A stretch of 64,000 bases of DNA, from the NCBI RefSeq assembly GCF_001279695.1, contig NZ_LGDD01000326.1, forward strand, positions 4,275-68,274. The letters are read 5' to 3'. Each line of letters begins with the position of its first letter. Positions within the stretch are counted from its first letter, which is position 1. The position numbers were made by a program, and so were the translations under genes. The DNA comes from Streptomyces sp. WM6378 (GTDB lineage: Bacteria; Actinomycetota; Actinomycetes; Streptomycetales; Streptomycetaceae). Under the pieces are notes generated by a model. The model had not been told where the DNA came from, made no database searches, and saw only the letters and a list, made by a program, of their open reading frames with translations. Below, in pieces: positions 45,623 to 53,508 of the stretch.

Positions 45623-45653
45623 TTGACTTGTGATCTTGCTCGATGTGTATGGT
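45623..45653 (+). promoter_or_regulatory. Candidate promoter of the RiPP operon
   Basis: TTGACT (45623-45628) matches a -35 box. A -10-like TGTATG/TATGGT lies at 45646-45653, with spacing 17-19. The region is AT-rich compared with its surroundings and lies 35 bp before the precursor ATG, which has its own GGAG ribosome site (ATTGGAGTCCCC). Confidence 0.5.
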
Positions 45654-45687
45654 GAATTCTCTTGATCCAACAAAGATTGGAGTCCCC

Positions 45688-45816
45688 ATGGAGACCATTC
45701 GCGAGGCTTTCACCGCCAACAGCGACGAGGCTCTGCTCGACGCTGCCGGCCTCGACGAGCACTTCGAGGTCGAGACGCTCAGCCCGATGGTGATCGAGAA
45801 CATCGACTTCGCCTGA
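45688..45816 (+). CDS. RiPP precursor peptide (42 residues, acidic, no Cys)
   Basis: ATG 45688 follows GATTGGAGTCCCC; the frame ends TGA-TAG. The peptide begins METIREAFTANSDEALLDAA and ends ETLSPMVIENIDFA. It has 11 Asp/Glu against one Arg and one His, a helical leader-like N-terminal half, and only one Ser (32) and one Thr (30) in the last 13 residues, with no Cys. It is the first gene of an operon with two YcaO-TfuA pairs, so it is the obvious substrate. With no Cys and few Ser/Thr, azoline rings are unlikely; backbone thioamide or amidine chemistry and hydroxylation of Asn38/Asp40 fit better. The leader/core border is unknown; no dedicated protease is encoded. Confidence 0.75.
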   Translation: METIREAFTANSDEALLDAAGLDEHFEVETLSPMVIENIDFA

Positions 45817-45832
45817 TAGCGCGCGGTTGAGT

Positions 45833-45863
45833 CGGGTCCGTCAGGATGTTTCTGGCGGACCCG
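45833..45863 (+). terminator. Attenuator-like stem-loop after the precursor gene
   Basis: CGGGTCCG (45833-45840) pairs exactly with CGGACCCG (45856-45863), and G-U pairs extend the stem inward. It lies between the precursor stop (45816) and the oxygenase start (45907), followed by a T-containing AATATTTTAG. In RiPP operons such hairpins make more precursor transcript than enzyme transcript. Confidence 0.55.
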
Positions 45864-45906
45864 AGTGGTCTGCTGGAATATTTTAGTAAGCGGGGAGTGA
45901 CAGTTC

Positions 45907-46782
45907 ATGTCCGCCATTGATTCGCTGAGTAAAATCCTTGACGGACCGGATGGGCTGCGGTCACGTTTCGGTGGCGCAGAGATAGCGATCATCCGGAACT
46001 GCATTGCTCCCGGGGATTTCATTACCCGGAACGCGATCGACTCCCTACTGCATCGCAGTTTGCTCAGATGGCCTTATTTCTCTGTTTTCAAGGAGGGTGT
46101 CAAGCCCGCCCTCGGCGAATTGACAGAATCCCGTAGCGTCAACGGCCGCATATCTTCCGGGTATGCTTCCGTCGGGGTTTCCAGGCACCTTGACAATGGT
46201 GCGACATTGAAGCTCAATCAGGTCGAGGACTGGCACCGAGGTACGCGGGACCTGCTGAGGGGGATCGAAGCCGCCCTCCCTGTCGAGGCAAAGGCATTCG
46301 TTTTTCTGACGCCACAGGACAATACGGGGATGCTGCCGCACCGGGACGGTTCCCATGTGCTGGTCATCCAACTGGAGGGCCGGAAGGAATGGCATCTCTA
46401 CGATCCCGGAGTGGTTCCCAGGAGTGACTCGGGACTGGACGTGGACATCACGACTCCGCCCCGGATCGAGGTACTGGAGCCGGGGGACGTCATGTACCTG
46501 CCGCATGGTTACCCGCACGCTGCGACGGCAGTCGGCGGCTGGTCGCTCCACCTCACCTACACGCTCACGGAACCCACGCCCCAGGCGTTGGTCCGCGCCG
46601 TCGTGGACTCGTGGTTGTCCTCGCCCGCCGGGGAGGACCTTGCGGCCCGGAGTGCCGGGCTGACGCCCGAGCGGCGAGTCGGCGAAGTCTCGGAATCGGT
46701 TGCGGCCCTTCTGGACACTCTGGACGACGCCACGGTTGTCCAGAACGCTCTGGCGACCATGCGCGGCAGGCGGGTCACCTGA
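45907..46782 (+). CDS. JmjC/cupin-type Fe(II)/2-oxoglutarate oxygenase
   Basis: ATG 45907 with GGGGAG upstream; 291 residues. The core is a JmjC cupin of the ribosomal-oxygenase-like (Cupin_4) type. The metal motif HxD is in MLPHRDGSHVLVIQLEGRKE and the distal His is in VMYLPHGYPHAATAV; GGWSLHLTYTLTEPT follows. The N-terminal part has LLRWPYFSVFKEG and SRHLDNGATLKLNQ, the substrate-side helices of the family. Related enzymes hydroxylate Arg, His or Asp/Asn side chains in proteins, so hydroxylation of the precursor is the likely role. The gene is noticeably less GC-rich than the surroundings. It is followed by a paralogue lacking the metal ligands. Confidence 0.8.
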   Translation: MSAIDSLSKILDGPDGLRSRFGGAEIAIIRNCIAPGDFITRNAIDSLLHRSLLRWPYFSVFKEGVKPALGELTESRSVNGRISSGYASVGVSRHLDNGATLKLNQVEDWHRGTRDLLRGIEAALPVEAKAFVFLTPQDNTGMLPHRDGSHVLVIQLEGRKEWHLYDPGVVPRSDSGLDVDITTPPRIEVLEPGDVMYLPHGYPHAATAVGGWSLHLTYTLTEPTPQALVRAVVDSWLSSPAGEDLAARSAGLTPERRVGEVSESVAALLDTLDDATVVQNALATMRGRRVT

Positions 46783-46810
46783 CAGTCGGCGCGCGGTGCC
46801 GATGAACTGA

Positions 46811-47662
46811 ATGATCTACCTGGCGGGAGCTACCGTGCCTTTCTGTCTGGACAATCTGGTCGAAGACCGGTCGTCCTTTTTCGCTGCTCATTGGAACAGC
46901 GCACCTGCGGTTTTCGAGGCAAGTGATCTACCTACGGAAATGCTGACGGAGTGCGAGATCGCCGATATGATCGACTGCGGTCTCCTGAGCCACCCGTACT
47001 TCTCCGTCATCAAGGACGGGAAGCTGGTGAACCCGGCGGCCACAGTAAGGTCGCGGGTCGTCGTCGGAAACCGATTGAATGACCTTGTCGACCCGGATGC
47101 CGTCCGTCGGGCATTTTCTGATGGTGCGACACTTCAACTGAACCAGCCGGACCACTGGCAAGAATCCGTGCATCGACTGCTGGAAGTATTCGCAGAGGAA
47201 TTCAACGCGACCGTCGAATCGTACGCCTTCCTCGCACAGGCAGGCAGTCAGGAGCAACGGAAGCGGTCGGCCGGTACCCACACTTTCGTCATCCAATTGG
47301 ATGGCGCGAGCGAGTGGACGATCGGCGGACGAGCAACGCCGGAGGCCCGTAGGTACGGTTTGGCCGCCGACACCGTACTGTACATTCCCCAAGGAATGTT
47401 CTGCGCAGTGGAAGTTGCCGGAAAGAGTTCACTTCACCTCGAATACACGGTGATCGAACCGAATGCAGAGGAAACCGTGCGGGCGATCTCCGAGGCAATC
47501 ATCGAACTGATCGGAAAGGACCCGCGAAGCACCTCGCATCACCTTCTGCCAACAGCCGAGAAGGCGGAGTGGATTCGCACCGCAATGGGCCGATTCCTTG
47601 GCGAACCCGATCTGCAGGACCTGATAGCGCGTGCCGCCGCGCTGCAGGCACGCCGCCGATGA
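46811..47662 (+). CDS. JmjC-like paralogue lacking metal ligands (pseudo-oxygenase)
   Basis: The 283-residue product follows the previous protein along its length: LLSHPYFSVIKDGKL, SDGATLQLNQPDHW, YAFLAQ, THTFVIQLDGASEWTIGG, TVLYIPQGMFCAVEVAG and SSLHLEYTVIEP. Where the active paralogue has HRD the sequence reads RSA, and LPHGYPHA is replaced by IPQGMFCA. All three Fe ligands are therefore gone. It is probably a partner subunit, a peptide-binding scaffold, or an enzyme with other chemistry. A GTG at 46835 (GGGAG upstream) may be the true start. Its stop overlaps the start of the YcaO gene (ATGA), indicating coupled, stoichiometric translation. Confidence 0.75.
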   Translation: MIYLAGATVPFCLDNLVEDRSSFFAAHWNSAPAVFEASDLPTEMLTECEIADMIDCGLLSHPYFSVIKDGKLVNPAATVRSRVVVGNRLNDLVDPDAVRRAFSDGATLQLNQPDHWQESVHRLLEVFAEEFNATVESYAFLAQAGSQEQRKRSAGTHTFVIQLDGASEWTIGGRATPEARRYGLAADTVLYIPQGMFCAVEVAGKSSLHLEYTVIEPNAEETVRAISEAIIELIGKDPRSTSHHLLPTAEKAEWIRTAMGRFLGEPDLQDLIARAAALQARRR

Positions 47663-48852
47663 CGGGCGACGGCCGCCGTTTCGAGCTCCCGGGTACGGTA
47701 CGCGCGCGTATGCCGGAAGAGACCTGGCGTGTGCTGGCACCGCGCCTCGCGGACTACGGCATAACCCGCGTCGCGGATGTCACGGGCCTCGACTACTTCG
47801 GCATCCCGGTCTACGTGGCTGTGCGTCCGGCGGCCACCACGCTGACGACCAGCCAGGGCAAGGGAATGACACCGCTGCTGGCCAAGCTCTCCGCGGTCAT
47901 GGAAGGAATCGAGGTCGCCGTCGCCGAGACGTACGAGCCCGCCAACTCCGTGACCGCATCCGCTGCGGAGTTGGAACTGCCCTACCAGGTCACCGACCTT
48001 TCGTTGGCCCGGCCCAGCATCGTGACACCGTATTCGGCCGTCACCTGGTGCCAGGCCGAGACCGCCCTCGGCGGGAAGCCGAGCTGGCTCCCCGTCGACC
48101 TGGTGGCACTGGACGGCCGCGCCGGACTGGGCTGGGCCCCGAAGTCCTTTGTCAGCTCCAGCAATGGCCTGGCCGGCGGGAACACCCTTGCCGAGGCTCA
48201 GGTGCACGCACTGCTGGAGTTGATCGAGCGCCACTGTGTGGCCGAGCTGCCCCGCCTCGATGTCACTCAGCGGCGGTACGTCGACCCCGACACGGTCGAC
48301 GACACGCTGTGTGCCTCGCTCATCGACCGGTTCCGTGCAGCGGGGTGCTGGGTCGAGATCGTGGAGCTCGCCCGGTTCACCGGCATTCCGGTCTTCGCGG
48401 TCTACCTCTGGGAACCAGGCATGCCGGACCTGTACGGCGGTTCGGGTTGTCACCGGGTGCCCGGGCTCGCGCTCTCCCGCGCGCTGACCGAGGCCGCCCA
48501 GAGCCGACTGTCCGTCATCTCCGGTACCCGTGACGACATCGAACTCGGCGCGTACCGCGATCGGCGGCGGCACGAGACCGCGCCCAGGACGCCTGCCGCC
48601 GGCGCGCGCACCTGGCAGGACGTCACAAACGGCAGCCGACCGGAGCGTCACGTCTCCTTCGAAGAGGAATTCTCTTCGCTGGCACGATCGGTGACGGCCC
48701 TGACGGACCGACCGGTGCTCTCCGTCGACCTGACCCCTGCAGGCGAGGACTTCGCCGTCTGCCGGGTAGCCGCACCCGGCCTGGACTTCGAGGCCCGCCA
48801 CAAGTTCCAGCGCCCCGACGGGCTCCGCACGGATGCGGAGGCGCGCGGATGA
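47659..48852 (+). CDS. YcaO-domain protein 1 (amide-backbone-activating)
   Basis: The ATG at 47659 overlaps the preceding stop; 397 residues. YcaO ATP-binding signatures are intact: TSQGKGMTPLLAKLSAVMEG, then SSNGLAGGNTLAEAQVHALL and ELIERHC, and GLALSRALTEAAQSRLSVIS. YcaO enzymes use ATP to phosphorylate a backbone amide oxygen, allowing attack by a thiol, hydroxyl or sulfide. There is no C-terminal Pro-rich PxPxP tail, as expected for YcaOs that work with TfuA rather than with an E1-like protein. Its stop overlaps the next gene, TfuA 1. The frame is open from 47569, but the overlap start is better supported. Confidence 0.88.
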   Translation: MTGDGRRFELPGTVRARMPEETWRVLAPRLADYGITRVADVTGLDYFGIPVYVAVRPAATTLTTSQGKGMTPLLAKLSAVMEGIEVAVAETYEPANSVTASAAELELPYQVTDLSLARPSIVTPYSAVTWCQAETALGGKPSWLPVDLVALDGRAGLGWAPKSFVSSSNGLAGGNTLAEAQVHALLELIERHCVAELPRLDVTQRRYVDPDTVDDTLCASLIDRFRAAGCWVEIVELARFTGIPVFAVYLWEPGMPDLYGGSGCHRVPGLALSRALTEAAQSRLSVISGTRDDIELGAYRDRRRHETAPRTPAAGARTWQDVTNGSRPERHVSFEEEFSSLARSVTALTDRPVLSVDLTPAGEDFAVCRVAAPGLDFEARHKFQRPDGLRTDAEARG

Positions 48853-50207
48853 AGCCGCTGCACGTGTTCGTGGGCCCCTCGCTCGCGAAGTCCGATCTGT
48901 CGGCCACGCTGACCGAAGTCCACTGGCACCCTCCGATCCAGCACGGCGATCTCTTCCGCCTCGCACCCGGGCCCGGGGACCGCATCCTGATCATCGACGG
49001 CGTGTATCAGCACCGCGCGCCGATTCGGCACAAGGAGATCATCGGTGCGATCCGAGCCGGCGCCGACATGTCGGGCGCCGCGAGCATGGGCGCACTGCGC
49101 GCCGCGGAACTCGGTGAATTCGGCATGCGCGGGCTCGGCACTGTCCACGAGTGGTATGCGTCAGGCCGCCTGGAATCGGACGCCGACGTGGCAGTGGCCC
49201 ACTCCTTCGAGGACAGCCGCTTCCACCCCGTCTCCGTGGCCCTCGTCAGCCTCATTCACAGCACGGACTGGCTATGTGCCCAGGGAGAACTCACCCTGAC
49301 GCAGGCCGATTCCCTGCTGCGGCTGGCTGACGAGCTGCACTTCGCCGAACGGACCGAGCAGGCCCTTCGGCGAGTGGCCGCCGAGCGGGGCATCGCCGAT
49401 GAGATGGACCGTGTGCTGCGTGCCGTCGCGGCCGACGATCCCGGCGACGTGAAAGCGCGCGACGCAGAAGCTGCGGTGCGAGCGCTGCTTGCCGACGACA
49501 CTGCCGGCGCTCACCGGCCCACGAGACGCGTGGACACGGTCGCGACCAGCAGCTACGAATGTCAGTGGCGCCTCGACTACTCGCCTGGTGATTCTGCCGG
49601 GACGGCCACGCTCGGCGAACTGCTCACCTTCGCCCGACTGTTCCTGCACGACTATCCCGAGCGACACCGCCGCTACGTGCTGGACACAATCCGGCAGACG
49701 GCGGCCGGGGCGGACGAGGACCACAGCGAGGCCGGTCCGTGCGCCCTGGCAGTCGCCGTGGGGCTGTGGCCCGCGAGATTGAGCGAGCGCGCTGAGCTGT
49801 TGACGCGTTTCTGCTCCGACCGGGAGCGCGTCACCGCGTCGGAGCCCGAACTCGCCGGACTCTTGCTCGTCCGGTCGTTTCGTCTGCGTCCCGGCAACCT
49901 CGTGTACCAGGACTTCCCGCACCGGCTCTTCGAGGACAGTGAACGGGACCGGCTGGCGGCGGATTGCGAGAAGGCGCTGCGCCTGGACCGCTTGGCACAC
50001 CAGCGTGTGGCCCAGTACTCGGCCGCGCAGATCGTGGGTAGTGCCGTCGACGCGGTGTTCCTTCGGCTGTGGGGGGTCGAGGACATCGAGCCCGCCGTCC
50101 TGGACCGCGGATTCCGCGACGTCCAGGAATTCCGCCGCCGTGCTCGACCGTTCATGGTCGCGGCCCGGGCCATGGCGGCTGCCCACCGCACCGCGGAGCA
50201 AAGCTGA
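48849..50207 (+). CDS. TfuA-like protein 1 with long C-terminal extension
   Basis: ATG 48849 overlaps the YcaO 1 stop. The first ~200 of 452 residues are the TfuA core: VFVGPSLAKSDLSATL, ILIIDGVYQHRAPIRHKEII, MSGAASMGALRAAELGEFGM and ESDADVAVAHSFED. TfuA partners of YcaO help thioamidation, probably by delivering sulfide, as for McrA thioglycine in methanogens and thioviridamide-type RiPPs. About 220-452 form an extra helical region (LGELLTFARLFLHDYPERHR, FRLRPGNLVYQDFPHRLFED) not present in TfuA 2; I cannot assign it. It may bind the precursor or the pseudo-oxygenase. Confidence 0.82.
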   Translation: MKPLHVFVGPSLAKSDLSATLTEVHWHPPIQHGDLFRLAPGPGDRILIIDGVYQHRAPIRHKEIIGAIRAGADMSGAASMGALRAAELGEFGMRGLGTVHEWYASGRLESDADVAVAHSFEDSRFHPVSVALVSLIHSTDWLCAQGELTLTQADSLLRLADELHFAERTEQALRRVAAERGIADEMDRVLRAVAADDPGDVKARDAEAAVRALLADDTAGAHRPTRRVDTVATSSYECQWRLDYSPGDSAGTATLGELLTFARLFLHDYPERHRRYVLDTIRQTAAGADEDHSEAGPCALAVAVGLWPARLSERAELLTRFCSDRERVTASEPELAGLLLVRSFRLRPGNLVYQDFPHRLFEDSERDRLAADCEKALRLDRLAHQRVAQYSAAQIVGSAVDAVFLRLWGVEDIEPAVLDRGFRDVQEFRRRARPFMVAARAMAAAHRTAEQS

Positions 50208-51439
50208 TGGAGAAGCACATGACCACAACGGCCGACCCTCTGCTGGCCGCCGGCTATCGAGCCCGCTCCCTCGCGGAGACGGGCGAGCTGGCTATCGCGT
50301 GCCTCGAACGGTGCGGTATCTCCCGCATCGCCGACGTCACGGAACTCGATGTCCTCGGCATCCCTGTCTTCCACAGCGTCAGGCCGGGAGCCGCGGCCGG
50401 TCTCAACACGGTGACCAGCGGCAAAGGCGTCACGGCTGCTGCCGCATGGGTCTCCGCGGCGCTGGAGGCCATCGAGCGGACCTTCTGTGAGGTCCGCGGC
50501 CGTACCGTACTGCGCACCTCGTACGAGGAGGCCGACGGCCGAGGGCTGGCACTCGACCCGCGCCGGCTGGTGCCACGCCGCGGGCACGGATGGCGTCCGG
50601 ACAGCGTGATCGGCTGGTGGCCGATGCGGGAAGTGCTGCGCGATGTCGAAGTACTCGTCCCGGCCCTGGCGGTGTTCACCCCGTACCCGTACGAGTGTGA
50701 GATGTTCCGGTCCAACACGATCGGCCTGGCCTCGGGCAACACCCATGACGAAGCATTGCTGCACGCGCTCTACGAATTGGTCGAGCACGACTGTACGGCG
50801 TTCGCGGAAAAGCTCAGACTCGGATTCCGGATCACCGAGGCCAGTCTGCCTGGGCAGGCCCGGGCCCTCATCGAGCGCTTCAGCAGGGCCGGAATCGAGG
50901 TGTCGGTCTTCGCCTGTGACAGCGGGCTCGGAATGTACTCCTTCTACGTGACCGCCGAGGACACCCACGCCCAGGACGCCATGCTGATCAACGGCGGGGC
51001 TGGATGCAGCCTGGACCCGACGGTGGCGCTGTACCGGGCACTGACCGAGACCGCCCAGTCCCGGCTCGCCGTCATCGGTGGCGCACGCGAAGACCTCGAC
51101 ACACAGGCCTACCGTCGGCACGCCTCGTACGACTCCATGAAGGACATCCTGCACGCCTGGAGCGCGGAACGGCCGACGCGTTCCTTCGACGACATCCCCG
51201 ACCTCAGTACCGGTTCGGTCGACGGCGATCTGACCACTGTGCTCGAACGGCTGCGTGGTGGGGGTCTGGATGTCGTCCTCAGCACCGAACTGAGCCCACC
51301 GGACCTGCCGTTCTCTGTGGTGAAGGCAGTGGTACCGGGGATCGAGTTCACTCACGTCGACCATCGAAGGGTCGGCACCCGTATCACCCGGGCGCTCGCG
51401 AAGATCCGTGCCCGCGAGACTTCCGGCGGTGACCTGTAA
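50207..51439 (+). CDS. YcaO-domain protein 2
   Basis: Start ATG 50207 shares its A with the TGA of TfuA 1; an ATG at 50219 is an alternative. The 410-residue protein is paralogous to YcaO 1: CLERCGISRIADVTELDVLG, TSGKGVTAAAAWVSAALEAI, NTIGLASGNTHDEALLHALY with ELVEHDC, and GCSLDPTVALYRALTETAQS. All ATP-site segments are kept, so both YcaOs should be active. The two may modify different residues of the same short peptide, or form a heteromeric enzyme. TfuA 2 begins directly after its stop codon. Confidence 0.88.
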   Translation: MEKHMTTTADPLLAAGYRARSLAETGELAIACLERCGISRIADVTELDVLGIPVFHSVRPGAAAGLNTVTSGKGVTAAAAWVSAALEAIERTFCEVRGRTVLRTSYEEADGRGLALDPRRLVPRRGHGWRPDSVIGWWPMREVLRDVEVLVPALAVFTPYPYECEMFRSNTIGLASGNTHDEALLHALYELVEHDCTAFAEKLRLGFRITEASLPGQARALIERFSRAGIEVSVFACDSGLGMYSFYVTAEDTHAQDAMLINGGAGCSLDPTVALYRALTETAQSRLAVIGGAREDLDTQAYRRHASYDSMKDILHAWSAERPTRSFDDIPDLSTGSVDGDLTTVLERLRGGGLDVVLSTELSPPDLPFSVVKAVVPGIEFTHVDHRRVGTRITRALAKIRARETSGGDL

Positions 51440-52201
51440 ATGCTCGTTGTATATGCTGGCCCTTCACTGCGGGCCACCGATGTCGAGCGGCTCACCTCGG
51501 ACGCCCTGGAGCGCGGCCTCGACCTTGAACTGCGGCCGCCCATCATCCGTGGCGATCTGGAGAAGCTGACCAGGGAGCTGCCGACGTCTGCTGAAGTCCT
51601 TCTGCTGGACGGCGAGTTCGGGCAGAACATGTCCGTGTCGGTGACCGAGGTACGGGCCTTTCTGCAGACCGGTCGTCGTATGTCGGGAGCCTCGTCGATG
51701 GGCGCGCTGCGTGCGACCGAATGCCGTGTCCTGGGCATGGCCGGGTACGGCTGGGTAACGCAGCAGTACCTCGATGGCGTCACCGACTCCGACGCGGACG
51801 TCGCTCTGCTTTTCGAGCCGGAGACCTACCAGCCGGTGACTATCCCGCTGGTGAACGTACGCTGGCTGCTGGACCAGTCGCTCCGCGCAGGGCTTCTGAC
51901 GCCTGCTCATGCGCTGCTTGCGCTGGAAGTCGCCCGGAATGTGCACTACCGCCTGAGATTTCCCTCCGCCCTGGAACGCGCCTGGTCGCGGGAGCTTCCC
52001 GGGGTTGCCGCCATGGTCCTGCTGCCCTTCCTGGACGAGGACCGGCTGGACGAGTGGGACCGCAAGCGCACCGATGCGCTGGAGGCGCTCGACCACTGTC
52101 TGGGGCTGCGAGAGCTGAGCCCCGCGACCCCGACGGCAGGCCGCTTCCCCGCCCGCTTCCCGGTCAACGCACAGCTACCACCCCACGAGGCAGGCCGATG
52201 A
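51440..52201 (+). CDS. TfuA-like protein 2
   Basis: ATG 51440 directly follows the TAA of YcaO 2. The 253-residue product is a normal-length TfuA: LVVYAGPSLRATDVERLTSD, VLLLDGEFGQNMSVSVTEVR, MSGASSMGALRATECRVLGM and DSDADVALLFEPETYQPVT, then a helical tail. It shares the SGAxSMGALRAxE core with TfuA 1 but lacks the extension. The order YcaO-TfuA-YcaO-TfuA, with each gene touching the next, suggests duplication of a two-gene unit. Its stop overlaps the MFS start (ATGA). Confidence 0.85.
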   Translation: MLVVYAGPSLRATDVERLTSDALERGLDLELRPPIIRGDLEKLTRELPTSAEVLLLDGEFGQNMSVSVTEVRAFLQTGRRMSGASSMGALRATECRVLGMAGYGWVTQQYLDGVTDSDADVALLFEPETYQPVTIPLVNVRWLLDQSLRAGLLTPAHALLALEVARNVHYRLRFPSALERAWSRELPGVAAMVLLPFLDEDRLDEWDRKRTDALEALDHCLGLRELSPATPTAGRFPARFPVNAQLPPHEAGR

Positions 52202-53508
52202 GCTCTGCCCGGAATACCGACGTGCCATCGGACCGCGTCCCGCGATGGTCGATGTCGAAGATCATGCTGCCTCCCGGGCAACAGCGCTCGCTGGCCTGGA
52301 TGACGCTGATCGACGCGCTGGGCACAGGCATCTTCCTGGCTGGCAACGTCGTGTATTTCACCCGGTTCGCCGGACTATCGGCGGGACAGGTCAGCCTGGG
52401 GATCTCGGCGGCCGGGTTTGCCGGTGTGGTCGCCCTCGCAGTCATGGGGAGAGTCGCCGACCGGTTCGGCTCCCGTCGGGTGTTCATCGCGCTGAGCATC
52501 GTCCAGACGATCGGTTACGCGGCCTATCTACTGGTTCATACCTTTGCGGCCTTCTTCGTACTGGTCAGTGTTCTCGGCTTCGTCGACTTCGGGAAGAGCC
52601 CGGCCAAGCAGGCCCTCGTTTCACTGATCGCGGAGGCGCACTCACGAGTACGCGTGCGCGCCATGATGCGGTCGCTCTTCAACGGTGGTTGCTCCGTCGG
52701 CTCCGGACTGGCCGCGTTGCTGCTTTCCTTCAACAGCCATCTCGCCGAATACGCCTTCGTCCTTGGCAACGCGTTGTCGTTCCTGGCCTGCGCCCTGTTC
52801 GCGATGCGTTTCCCCGCACCTGAGCCTGCCGCGCACCACGCAAAGCCGAAGCGGCTCGCGGCGCTCAGAAACCGGCCGTTCCTGGCGATTACGGCAGTGA
52901 CGGGGGTGATGACACTGCACGCTTCGGTGCTCCTCGTCGTCTTCCCGCTCTGGATCGTCGAGCGAACGGTCGTTCCGACGTCGCTGATCGGCGTGCTCAT
53001 GGTGGTCAACACCGTGATGTGCGTATTCCTCCAGGTCCGTCTGGCGCGCGATCTGGAGAGCCTGGCCGATGGTTCCCGGGCCGCGCGCAAAGCCGCCGTA
53101 CTGCTCGCGGTGAGCAGCCTGCTCATGGGCCTCGCCGGCAGCCGTCACCCATGGCTCGCGATCGCCATGGCCTGCTCGGGAGTGGTCGTGCTCACGTGGG
53201 GCGAGATCGTGCAGGCGGCGAGCCGTTCGGCACTGTCCTATGCTCTTGCACCCGAGCACGCGCAGGCCGAGTATCTCGGTGCCTTCAGCATGGGCATGGC
53301 CGGGCAGTCCTCGGTCGGGCCGTATCTGTGCACCAGCCTGGTCATCGGCCTGGATAGGATCGGCTGGGCGATCCTGGCAGCTGTCTTCGTTCTCGCGGGA
53401 CTGGCGACGGGTCCGTTGGCGAATCGGGCCGCACGGAGCCTCGTCCCCAACACCTCCGTCGCGGAAGGCACTGAACCACTATGTCCGCAACCGCAATCCG
53501 CCCCCTGA
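52198..53508 (+). CDS. MFS transporter, likely RiPP exporter
   Basis: ATG 52198 overlaps the TfuA 2 stop; 436 residues with about 12 hydrophobic helices. After helix 2, VALAVMGRVADRFGSRRVFI matches the MFS loop 2-3 motif (GxxaDRfGrR). Later helices include YAAYLLVHTFAAFFVLVSVL, MTLHASVLLVVFPLWIVERT and AILAAVFVLAGLATGPLAN. The position inside the modification operon and tight coupling suggest export of the finished peptide or self-resistance. No ABC transporter with a C39 peptidase is present, so leader removal must use another protease. Confidence 0.82.
   Translation: MSSARNTDVPSDRVPRWSMSKIMLPPGQQRSLAWMTLIDALGTGIFLAGNVVYFTRFAGLSAGQVSLGISAAGFAGVVALAVMGRVADRFGSRRVFIALSIVQTIGYAAYLLVHTFAAFFVLVSVLGFVDFGKSPAKQALVSLIAEAHSRVRVRAMMRSLFNGGCSVGSGLAALLLSFNSHLAEYAFVLGNALSFLACALFAMRFPAPEPAAHHAKPKRLAALRNRPFLAITAVTGVMTLHASVLLVVFPLWIVERTVVPTSLIGVLMVVNTVMCVFLQVRLARDLESLADGSRAARKAAVLLAVSSLLMGLAGSRHPWLAIAMACSGVVVLTWGEIVQAASRSALSYALAPEHAQAEYLGAFSMGMAGQSSVGPYLCTSLVIGLDRIGWAILAAVFVLAGLATGPLANRAARSLVPNTSVAEGTEPLCPQPQSAP

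Noticed and set aside
45688..45816. Thiazole/oxazole-type (TOMM) assignment of the precursor
   Set aside because: No Cys, few Ser/Thr in the C-terminal part, no E1-like partner or flavin dehydrogenase in the operon; TfuA partners instead.
47539..48966. 475-codon minus-strand open frame
   Set aside because: Antisense of YcaO 1; no domain signatures.
49673..51364. 563-codon minus-strand open frame
   Set aside because: Antisense of TfuA 1 and YcaO 2.
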